A DNA stretch of 64,000 nucleotides, from NCBI GenBank assembly GCA_015655585.1, contig JAATEV010000109.1, positions 28,402-92,401 of the forward strand, written 5' to 3'. The notes under the pieces were generated by a model that was given only the letters and a program-made list of their open reading frames with translations, had not been told where the DNA came from and ran no database searches. Source of the DNA: Terriglobales bacterium. Its GTDB lineage: Bacteria; Acidobacteriota; Terriglobia; Terriglobales; Acidobacteriaceae. Position 1 is the first letter of the stretch; every line of letters begins with the position of its first letter. Below, in pieces: positions 17,258 through 24,449 of this stretch. The position numbers and the translations under genes were made by a program.

Positions 17258-17860
17258 ATGATCGCTCATCTTCGCGGACGCCTTTTTTCTAAGTCTCCCA
17301 ATCAGGCCATTGTTGAGTGTGCCGGGGTTGGGTATGACGTCACCATCAGCGTGGCTACTTACTCGGCTCTGCCGGGTGAGGGGGTGGAGGCTTCGCTGCA
17401 TGTTTTTACACATGTTCGGGAAGACCAGATTGCTCTGTTCGGTTTCTCGGAGATGCAGGAGAAGCGCCTGTTCGAGAAGCTGCTGACGATCTCGGGGATT
17501 GGGCCAAAGCTTGCAATTACAGTACTTAGCGGCATCAGCGCGGACCGGCTTGTGACGGCGATTCGTGGGGGAGACCACGGTACGCTGACGAAGATTCCGG
17601 GCATCGGGAAGAAGACGGCCGAGCGCGTGGTTCTGGAGCTGAAGGACAAGCTGGACGACCTGGCGGTGGCGATTCCGGAGAGCGGCGGCACGGCTGCGTA
17701 TCATGGGCCAGCCGGGGACGATGCGCTCTCGGCGCTGGTGAACCTGGGGTATCCGCGGCCTGTGGCCCAGAAGGCGATTGAGGCCGTTCTGGCGAAGAGT
17801 TCGGAGGCCGGGAGCGACTTTGAGACGTTGTTCCGGGCGGCCATGCAGGCGATTCGGTAG
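17258..17860 (+). CDS. ruvA: Holliday junction branch migration protein RuvA
   Basis: RuvA binds four-way DNA junctions and loads the RuvB motor. The 200-residue length is standard. The N-terminal OB fold starts MIAHLRGRL, the two helix-hairpin-helix motifs are ISGIGPKLAI and IPGIGKKTAERVVLEL (about 75-125), and the C-terminal RuvB-contacting domain has DALSALVNLGYPRPVAQKAIEAV. ATG 17258 has no clear ribosome site but a TACAAT box lies ten bases before it (17243-17248), so the message may be leaderless. Neither ruvB nor ruvC is in the window. This is the first gene right of the composition switch, with G-ended codons. Confidence 0.95.
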   Translation: MIAHLRGRLFSKSPNQAIVECAGVGYDVTISVATYSALPGEGVEASLHVFTHVREDQIALFGFSEMQEKRLFEKLLTISGIGPKLAITVLSGISADRLVTAIRGGDHGTLTKIPGIGKKTAERVVLELKDKLDDLAVAIPESGGTAAYHGPAGDDALSALVNLGYPRPVAQKAIEAVLAKSSEAGSDFETLFRAAMQAIR

Positions 17861-18133
17861 GAAAAATGGTTTGTGGCGGAAGACCGCGTTTTTACAGGGG
17901 GTTTTCACAAAAACCGTGTTCTGGAATGCGGTTTTGTGCCGGTGGGAACGTGGTTTTTTACGGCTCAGATACGGCTGGTGGATGGCCTGTTTTTGCGGTC
18001 TGAAAAATGTGCCACTTTTTCGAAATAAATCTGAGGAAAACGTCCGGAAGGGTTTTCCTGAAGGTTACGTCTGCGGATTGGTCTGGTCTAACGGGCAAAG
18101 AGGGTAATCTGGAGCGAAGTTTTGAGGTGGCCT

Positions 18134-19039
18134 GTGAACGTGCGTTCGATTGGCTGGGTGGTTGCTTTTGCGATGGGTGGGACGTTGGTTGGGCAGGTGG
18201 TGCATCCGGTGGCCCAGATGCCCTCGTTCGATGTGGCTACGATCAAGCCTGTGGCGGAGCCTCCGCGCAGCTATACGCCTTCAGGGGCGAACGCTGTTCG
18301 CTATCCCTACAGTACGGCGATGGATCTGGTGAGCGTGGCGTATGGGATTACGTCCGATAGAAAGAACCGGGTTGTAGGAGGACCAGGATGGGCCTCAACA
18401 GACCGCTATGGCGTCGATGCGCGGATTGAAGAGGATTTGGCGAAGAAGATACAGGCGATGCCGCCGGACAAGGCCCGCGAGGAGCGGAGCCTGCTGATGC
18501 AGTCTCTGCTGGCGGAGCGGTTCAAGCTGAAGGTCCACTTTGAGACGAAGGAACTTCCGGTCTATGAACTGGTGGTGTCGAAGGGTGGGTCGAAATTGAA
18601 GGAGTCTGCTCCGGTGACTCCCACAAAGGGTGCGCCGGCTTTGCAGCCTCTTACTCCTAATTTGACGAGAGAACAGATGATGGAGCGACTGCCTGTGGGT
18701 GGGATGTTGATGGTTGGTGGAAGAGGCACGATAGACATCTATGGGAAGGGGCTGAAAATCAATGATTTGGCGGGCACGCTGGGGCGGCAGGTGGGCGACC
18801 GGACGGTGGTGGACCATACGGGACTTACGAGCAATTATGATTTCTCGCTGAACTGGGCCACCGATCCGGGTGCGGGGATGGCGGCCGGTGGACCGGCAGG
18901 GGGGCTGGCTCCGAGTGGAAGCGATGCGCCGGACATCTTTACGGCGGTGCAGGAGCAGCTTGGGTTGAAGCTAGTTCCGGCGAAGGAGCAACTGGAGATT
19001 GTGGTGATTGATCAGATTGAGCGGCCTTCGGAGAATTGA
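18134..19039 (+). CDS. TIGR03435 family secreted protein
   Basis: The 301-residue protein belongs to a large paralogous family typical of soil Acidobacteriota. The family signatures are FDVATIKPV just after the signal peptide, LLAERFKLKVHFETKELPVYELVV in the middle, VVDHTGLTSNYDFSLNW, and the C-terminal LGLKLVPAKEQLEIVVIDQIERPSEN (each split here from a longer match). GTG 18134 is preferred because a GAGGTGG ribosome site lies just upstream and the signal peptide then starts VNVRSIGWVVAF; TTG 18122 is possible. The function of the family is not known. The 273-bp gap before it contains only hairpin-like sequence around 17925-17960. Confidence 0.85.
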   Translation: MNVRSIGWVVAFAMGGTLVGQVVHPVAQMPSFDVATIKPVAEPPRSYTPSGANAVRYPYSTAMDLVSVAYGITSDRKNRVVGGPGWASTDRYGVDARIEEDLAKKIQAMPPDKAREERSLLMQSLLAERFKLKVHFETKELPVYELVVSKGGSKLKESAPVTPTKGAPALQPLTPNLTREQMMERLPVGGMLMVGGRGTIDIYGKGLKINDLAGTLGRQVGDRTVVDHTGLTSNYDFSLNWATDPGAGMAAGGPAGGLAPSGSDAPDIFTAVQEQLGLKLVPAKEQLEIVVIDQIERPSEN

Positions 19040-19063
19040 GGGTTTTGGCTTGGGAATTTGAAG

Positions 19064-19352
19064 AAACGCAGATTCCCTTCGGGAATGACAAAAAATGAGG
19101 GGCGTTTGCGGCGGGGTTGAGGAGGATGCTGAAAATGGCAGTTGCGGCCTGGGAAGAGAAGGCCCGGGGCTGAAGCCCCTTTTCGTTGCGCGGTTTAGCG
19201 CAGGGCTAAAGCCCTGCGCTAATCCCAAAGACAGGGTGGAGACTTTTGCAGCAACCTCTGAAGCCCAGCCCCTTCAAAACAAAGGCTGCGTTCTGCTGAG
19301 AGTGGTGGCGTTACTTAATGCAAACGCAGATTCCCTTCGGGAATGACAAAAA
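19064..19352. repeat. Block of three dispersed repeats
   Basis: Two direct copies of the repeat with core CAGATTCCCTTCGGGAATGA (19064-19093 and 19321-19351) flank a hairpin block at 19155-19235. That block contains GGGGCTGAAGCCCC (19166-19179) and the ten-base-arm hairpin GCGCAGGGCT-AA-AGCCCTGCGC (19198-19219); it is the inverted counterpart of 3597-3715. No gene lies between 19040 and the RNase P RNA. Confidence 0.75.
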
Positions 19353-19440
19353 ATGGAAGTTTTGGAATGGCAGAAAATAAGGGGCGACCCGAAGGAAGTA
19401 TGAAGGCCCCGAAACCGTTTTGCGATTTCGAGGCCATCAG

Positions 19441-19898
19441 ATTGCAGACGGCCCGTAAGCCGAATTCTGTTTTAGACGATCATTCCTCTACGCGACGCAT
19501 CGCTGCGACGCTTTAGCAACCTACCCGCAGGTTCCGGCCCTCTTTCGAGTCTCTCCGCCTGGGCGCATCGGGCCGATACGCCGTTGCCGCCTGAAGAGAA
19601 GCGGCAATGTTCCTGCCTATTTGGTCTTGCTCCGTGTGGGGTTTACCCTGCCGCGTTCATTACTGAATGCGCGGTGCGCTCTTACCGCACCTTTTCACCC
19701 TTACCCTGCGCGTCGTGCGGATTGGCCGAGGCCGATCCATCGTGCGGGGCGGTTCATTCTCTGTTGCACTTGCCGTCCAGCCGCCTTTACGCGGCCGTCC
19801 CGGACGTTATCCGGCACACTGCCCTGCGGAGTTCGGACTTTCCTCCCCCGCCCGAGACCCTGCGATCCGGGCGGCAGCGATCATCCAGCCGCCTGCTC
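19441..19898 (-). ncRNA. rnpB: RNase P RNA, bacterial class A
   Basis: This is the catalytic RNA that trims tRNA 5' ends. On the minus strand it shows the conserved GAGGAAAGTCC near the 5' side (about 19845-19835), GAAAAGGTGCGGTAAGAGCGC and CCCACACGGAGCAAGACCAA in the middle, AGAGGAATGATCG and finally ACAGAATTCGGCTTACGG near the 3' end. The closing stem P1 is perfect: GCAGGCGGC (19896-19888) pairs with GCCGTCTGC (19452-19444). Ends are set by P1 and are accurate to a few bases. A TACACT box at 19909-19904 is the likely -10 promoter element. Open frames on either strand here are not genes. Confidence 0.95.
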
Positions 19899-19921
19899 TT
19901 TTCAGTGTACCGCTTTTATGA

Positions 19922-19941
19922 GGAAAAACCACGGTTTTTCC
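19922..19941. terminator. Short perfect inverted repeat
   Basis: GGAAAAACC-AC-GGTTTTTCC lies between the end of the methyltransferase gene and the rnpB promoter. The AT-rich arms and position suggest a hairpin ending the methyltransferase transcript, or an operator for rnpB. Confidence 0.4.
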
Positions 19942-19973
19942 ATCCAAAGCCAAGCCACACTGATCTGCCCGGG

Positions 19974-20609
19974 TCAGGGCTTTATGGCTTCCATGACCAT
20001 GCTCTTCCATAGATATGGAAAGCGGCCAGAACCGTGGAATTGCAGCTTCTCGAAGCCCGATTCCGTCATCAGGGCCGACATGGTCTTTCGGCTGAAGAAC
20101 TTGATGTGACCGCCGTCAAACAAGGGATTTAAGTGCTTGTCCCATCCGCCCGCGAGTGAGAGCGTGACGTTCTTCAGGTAGCCGTGATAGGGCGTGGTGC
20201 AAATGAATTTACCCTTGGACGAGGTCGCTGCGTAGCATCCGGCCATGAAGCTTCTGGGATCGTACAGGTGCTCAATGACTTCAGCGCTGTAGACCAGATC
20301 GAAGGGTTCCTCGCCCAGCCGTTCAAGGATGTGTTTGTCCGCAGCTAAAACTTCAAACCTTCCCGCCGGGCAGCTTTTGCGTGCGATCCGAATGCCTGCT
20401 TCGGCAAGGTCTACTCCAACCACCGAGTGACCGCGCCGGGCAAACTCAGCCGCGACGGAACCATTACCGCAACCGATATCGAGGATTCTGGAGCGAGGTG
20501 GAAGATCGCCGGACAGGCTCAAGAGACTCGGAAGGAGATACGCATGAGCGCCACGCAATCCGGAGGCCGTGTAGTTGCTTGACTCGAGAAACGCTGTCTC
20601 TGTCGTCAT
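19974..20609 (-). CDS. Class I SAM-dependent methyltransferase
   Basis: The 211-residue protein has a Rossmann-type methyltransferase core: ILDIGCGNGSVAAEFARRG (SAM-binding motif I, about 50-68), VVGVDLAEAGI, and the post-motif FDLVYSAEVIEHLYDP typical of UbiG-like and sugar- or lipid-acting O-methyltransferases. The region YHGYLKNVTLSLAGGWDKHLNP and GGHIKFFSRKTMSALM is also typical of that group. ATG 20609 is chosen; a TTG nine bases upstream is the other option. It stands alone. The substrate is unknown. Confidence 0.78.
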   Translation of the reverse strand: MTTETAFLESSNYTASGLRGAHAYLLPSLLSLSGDLPPRSRILDIGCGNGSVAAEFARRGHSVVGVDLAEAGIRIARKSCPAGRFEVLAADKHILERLGEEPFDLVYSAEVIEHLYDPRSFMAGCYAATSSKGKFICTTPYHGYLKNVTLSLAGGWDKHLNPLFDGGHIKFFSRKTMSALMTESGFEKLQFHGSGRFPYLWKSMVMEAIKP

Positions 20610-20768
20610 GAGGAGCAAGTTATCACACTTCCATTACACTCCCTGCTACTTTCCGCTGTTCGTCGAACATATTATTGTCCTCGTCAAAAAAATATTGCCA
20701 TTCGTAACGGCCTCGCGTCGCAGGAGGAGGACTGGTAGGCTCGAATCTGCGGGGTAAAAGGCGCAGGC

Positions 20769-21992
20769 ATGGAGTTCAAAGAGGCGGTCAAGATCGCGTT
20801 GCAGTCGCTGTGGGCGAACAAGCTGCGCTCCATTCTTACGCTGCTTGGCGTGGTGATCGGCGTGGCCAGCGTGATTGCCGTGGTGACCCTGGTGAATGGC
20901 GCGAACACCTTTGTTACAACCAAGTTCACGAGCTACGGGGCCGACGTCTTTACGGTTTCGAAGATGCCCGCCATCATTACGAACTCGGAGGATTACGAGC
21001 GGTTCCAGAAGCGCAAGGACATCCTCGTCCCGGATTATCTGTACATCAAGCAGAACTGCAAACGCTGCACGGGCATTGGCGCGCAGCAGGCGACTGCGGG
21101 CAAGATTGTGCGCGGTACGGAGTCGGTGACGGATACGAACATTCGGGGATATACGTCGGAGATGCCCGCGTTGCAGAACCTGAACATTGTGCAGGGGCGC
21201 GGCTTTACGGACTCGGACGAGGAGCACGCTTCGCGGGTGGCGATCATCGGCACGGATATTCAGGACCACTTGTTTGCGGGCGTCAACCCGATTGGGCAGG
21301 AGCTGCGGGTGGATGGGACTCCGTATACCGTGATCGGGATCAGCGAGAAGCAGGGGAGCACGTTCGGGGCCAGCCAGGATAACTGGGTCGCGGTGCCGCT
21401 GACGGCTTACCAGAAGAGCTACGGCACGGCGAAGACGCTGACGATCTACATCAAGGCCGGGGAGGCGGGGCAGGTGCTGGAGGATGCCGCCGACGAGGTG
21501 AGGGTGCTGGTGCGGTCGCAGCGGCATGATCTGCCGGGCGCGCCGGACTCGTTTGAACTGGATACGAACAATACGCTGGTGGGATTTTTCAGCACGATCA
21601 CGCAGTCGTTCGGGGCGGTGGCGGGGGCGATTGCGCTGATCTCGCTGGTGGTGGGGGGCATTGTGATTATGAACATCATGCTGGTGAGCGTGACGGAGCG
21701 GACGCGGGAGATTGGAATTCGCAAGGCGCTGGGGGCGAGGTCGAGGGACATCCTGATGCAGTTTCTGATTGAGTCGGGGACGATGGCGCTGGTGGGCGGC
21801 GTGTTCGGGGTGCTTGGCGGGATTGCGGTGGCGCAGGCGGTCACGATCCTGGTGGGGTTCCCTTCGACGGTGGCTCTGTGGAGCGTTCTGGTGGGGTTGG
21901 TGATGGCTACGGCTACGGGGATCTTCTTTGGGGTGTATCCGGCGCGGAAGGCGGCGCAGCTTGACCCGATTGTGGCGCTGCGGGCGGATTGA
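20769..21992 (+). CDS. MacB-type ABC transporter permease
   Basis: The 407-residue protein has an N-terminal helix (about 20-42, LRSILTLLGVVIGVASVIAVV), a large periplasmic MacB-PCD domain (about 50-260) and an FtsX domain with three helices (about 275-400), including VTERTREIGIRKALGARSRDIL and PARKAAQLDPIVALRAD at the end. Two cysteines close together (NCKRC, about 96-100) in the periplasmic domain are unusual. Such permeases move lipoproteins, peptides or macrolides by mechanotransmission driven by an ATPase. Here a second permease follows 7 bases later but there is no ATPase gene beside them. Confidence 0.85.
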   Translation: MEFKEAVKIALQSLWANKLRSILTLLGVVIGVASVIAVVTLVNGANTFVTTKFTSYGADVFTVSKMPAIITNSEDYERFQKRKDILVPDYLYIKQNCKRCTGIGAQQATAGKIVRGTESVTDTNIRGYTSEMPALQNLNIVQGRGFTDSDEEHASRVAIIGTDIQDHLFAGVNPIGQELRVDGTPYTVIGISEKQGSTFGASQDNWVAVPLTAYQKSYGTAKTLTIYIKAGEAGQVLEDAADEVRVLVRSQRHDLPGAPDSFELDTNNTLVGFFSTITQSFGAVAGAIALISLVVGGIVIMNIMLVSVTERTREIGIRKALGARSRDILMQFLIESGTMALVGGVFGVLGGIAVAQAVTILVGFPSTVALWSVLVGLVMATATGIFFGVYPARKAAQLDPIVALRAD

Positions 21993-21999
21993 GGAGCTT

Positions 22000-23253
22000 A
22001 TGAGAATTGCCGATGCTAGGGAGACGGTCCGGATGGCGCTGGATACGCTGCGCACGAACAAGCTGCGGAGCGGGTTGACGATTCTGGGGATCGTGATCGG
22101 CGTGATGACGGTGATCGTGATCTCTTCGGTGGTGAATGGCCTGAATAACAATGTAGCCAGCCTGGTGGAGTCGCTGGGGTCGAATGTGCTGTTTGTGTTT
22201 CGCTTTCCGGTGTTCGGGCAGCGGCCTACGACGGAGATGCTGACGCGCAAGCAGCTTACCTACGACGACGCGATGGCGATGAAGGCCCTGCCGCATGTCG
22301 TGGCGGTGTCGCCTGCGTTGCAGTACACGGACAATACGGCTCCGGGGCGCGGCGGTACGACGTCGATCAAGGCGGGAAGCAGGAAGATGCAGAACACGAT
22401 TCTGCAGGGAGATACGCCTTCGGAGAAGGACGTGACCGATCTGGATGTGCGCGAGGGCCGGTTCTTCGATGAGTTCGACCAGCAGCGGTCGGCGCGGGTG
22501 GCGGTGCTGGGCAGCGACACGGCGGACGAGCTGTTTCCGGGGCAGAGCGCGGTGGGCAGAGAAGTGGAGGCCGCGGGGCTGGTGTTTACCGTGGTGGGGG
22601 TGCTGGCTCCGCAGAAGCAGGCGTTTGGCGGAGGGAAGAATCCGCAGGACAACAAGGCGATGTTTCCGATTACGACGTTCCACCATATTCACCCGGAGCA
22701 ACTCGATTACTGGATCAGCCTGAAGTACGACGATCCGAAGAACCGGCCGCTGGTGGAGGATGAGCTTACGGAGTTGCTGCGGAGGCGGCGGCGCGTGGCG
22801 AATGCGGCCCCGGATAATTTTGCGATCTTCGGGACGGACTCGCTGACGCGGCTTTGGAACGAGATTACGGGCGGGCTGTTTCTGCTGCTGTTCGCGCTTT
22901 CGAGCGTGGCGCTGCTGGTAGGCGGCGTGGGCGTGATGAACATCATGCTGGTAAGCGTGACCGAGCGGACGAGGGAGATCGGCGTGCGGAAGGCGATTGG
23001 GGCGAGCAGGCAGACGATTCTGGCGCAGTTCACGCTGGAGGCGATGACGTTGTGCGCGGTGGGAGGGCTGATCGGCGTCTTTCTCGGCAGCGCGATTGCG
23101 CTGGGGCTGCACTTTCTGCTGCCGTCTCTGCTGTCGCCGCTGTGGATTGCGGCGGCGTTCGCCAGTTCCTGCGGGATCGGGCTGCTGTTTGGGATCTATC
23201 CGGCGTGGAAGGCGGCTAACCTGAACCCCATTGAGGCCTTACGGTATGAGTGA
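22000..23253 (+). CDS. MacB-type ABC transporter permease, second of pair
   Basis: A 417-residue permease of the same type as its upstream neighbour. It has a first helix (about 20-40, LRSGLTILGIVIGVMTVIVI), a periplasmic domain (about 45-285) and a C-terminal FtsX domain with VTERTREIGVRKAIGASRQTIL and PAWKAANLNPIEALRYE. ATG 22000 has GAGGAG overlapping the previous stop, so the two genes are translationally coupled and probably give a heterodimer. As no ATPase or membrane-fusion protein is adjacent, the partner subunits must come from elsewhere, as is common for acidobacterial orphan permeases. Confidence 0.85.
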   Translation: MRIADARETVRMALDTLRTNKLRSGLTILGIVIGVMTVIVISSVVNGLNNNVASLVESLGSNVLFVFRFPVFGQRPTTEMLTRKQLTYDDAMAMKALPHVVAVSPALQYTDNTAPGRGGTTSIKAGSRKMQNTILQGDTPSEKDVTDLDVREGRFFDEFDQQRSARVAVLGSDTADELFPGQSAVGREVEAAGLVFTVVGVLAPQKQAFGGGKNPQDNKAMFPITTFHHIHPEQLDYWISLKYDDPKNRPLVEDELTELLRRRRRVANAAPDNFAIFGTDSLTRLWNEITGGLFLLLFALSSVALLVGGVGVMNIMLVSVTERTREIGVRKAIGASRQTILAQFTLEAMTLCAVGGLIGVFLGSAIALGLHFLLPSLLSPLWIAAAFASSCGIGLLFGIYPAWKAANLNPIEALRYE

Positions 23254-23282
23254 GCAGCGTGCCGGTTCGGTAAACTAAGAGC

Positions 23283-24449
23283 ATGGCCATTGCGATTGAG
23301 GCGATCACAACTCTGCTGACCGTCGCGGGCTTGTTCTATCTGCTGCTGGCGTTGTGGGGAGCGCGTGACTTTGTTCACTCTTGGCAGAAGCATCGCCGCG
23401 ACGTTGGATATACGCCGGATGTCTCGATTCTGAAGCCGGTGAAGGGCGTTGACCCGCGGATGTATGCGGGATTTGTGAGCCATTGCAGGCAGCAGTATGG
23501 TGGGCAGTTCGAGATTCTCTTTGGCGTGAGCAGGCTGGATGACCCGGCGGTGGTGGAGATCGAGCGGCTGCGGGCGGAGTTTCCTGAGGTTGCGGTGCGG
23601 CTGATCGAGTGCCCGGAGAGGCTGGGGACCTCGGGCAAGGTGAGCAACCTGATCCAGATGCTGCGCGAGGCCCGGTTCGAGCATGTTGTGATCAACGACA
23701 GCGATATTTATGTTGCTCCGCAGTACCTGGCGCGGGTGATGGCCTGCTTTGCCGACCCGCAGGTGGGGCTGGTGACGGCTCCGTACATTGGGCGCACGGG
23801 AGAGCGGGGCGCGCTGACGGTGTGGTCACGGCTGGAGGCGCTGGGGATCTCGACGGACTTCTTTCCGGGGGTGCTGAGTGCGCGCAAGCTGGAGGGCGGG
23901 ATTCGGTTCGGGTTGGGATCGACGCTGGCTACGACGAAGACTGCGCTGGAGAGGGCTGGAGGGCTGGAGGCGCTGGTGGAGTGTCTTGCGGACGACTATG
24001 AGATGGGCGTGAGGATCGCTGGGGCGGGGCTTCGCGTGGAGTTGTGCGCGGAGGTGGTGGAGACGTCGGTTCCGGCGTATGGGTTCCGCGGGTTTGTGGA
24101 ACACCAGTTGCGGTGGGCACGCTCGACGCGGGACTCGCGCAAGCTGGGATATGTGGGGCTGGGGGTCACTTATGCTCTGCCGTGGGCGCTGGCTACCTGC
24201 GTTGCCAGTGGCGGCGCGTTGTGGAGCTTCTCGCTGCTAAGCCTGGTGCTGCTGGTGCGGATGGCGGTGGCGCTCACGGTGGGGGTGGGGATTCTGCAGG
24301 ATGGTCAGGTGCTGCGCGATCTGTGGCTGCTGCCGTTGCGCGACCTGTTCGGGCTTGGGTTCTGGATATGGAGCTTTGCCGGGGACACGATCATTTGGCG
24401 GGGGGAGCGGTTTCACCTGCGGGATGGGCGTCTGACGCCGGTGCAGTAG
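23283..24449 (+). CDS. hpnI: HpnI-type ceramide-glucosyltransferase-like glycosyltransferase
   Basis: A 388-residue GT2 family membrane enzyme. It has an N-terminal anchor helix (about 5-27) and a cytoplasmic GT-A domain with VSILKPVKGVD, the DxD-like NDSDIY (about 138-143), ADDYEMG and the acceptor motif HQLRWARSTR (Q/RxxRW), then two or three C-terminal helices. This is the pattern of ceramide glucosyltransferase and of HpnI, which adds N-acetylglucosamine to bacteriohopanetetrol. No other hopanoid gene is nearby, so a different lipid acceptor remains possible. It overlaps the convergent ArnT-like gene by 59 bases. A TAAACT box lies about 13 bases before the ATG. Confidence 0.75.
   Translation: MAIAIEAITTLLTVAGLFYLLLALWGARDFVHSWQKHRRDVGYTPDVSILKPVKGVDPRMYAGFVSHCRQQYGGQFEILFGVSRLDDPAVVEIERLRAEFPEVAVRLIECPERLGTSGKVSNLIQMLREARFEHVVINDSDIYVAPQYLARVMACFADPQVGLVTAPYIGRTGERGALTVWSRLEALGISTDFFPGVLSARKLEGGIRFGLGSTLATTKTALERAGGLEALVECLADDYEMGVRIAGAGLRVELCAEVVETSVPAYGFRGFVEHQLRWARSTRDSRKLGYVGLGVTYALPWALATCVASGGALWSFSLLSLVLLVRMAVALTVGVGILQDGQVLRDLWLLPLRDLFGLGFWIWSFAGDTIIWRGERFHLRDGRLTPVQ

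Noticed and set aside
19584..20109. Open frames on the + strand across 19.6-20.1 kb
   Set aside because: They lie over the RNase P RNA, whose conserved core and P1 stem are clear.
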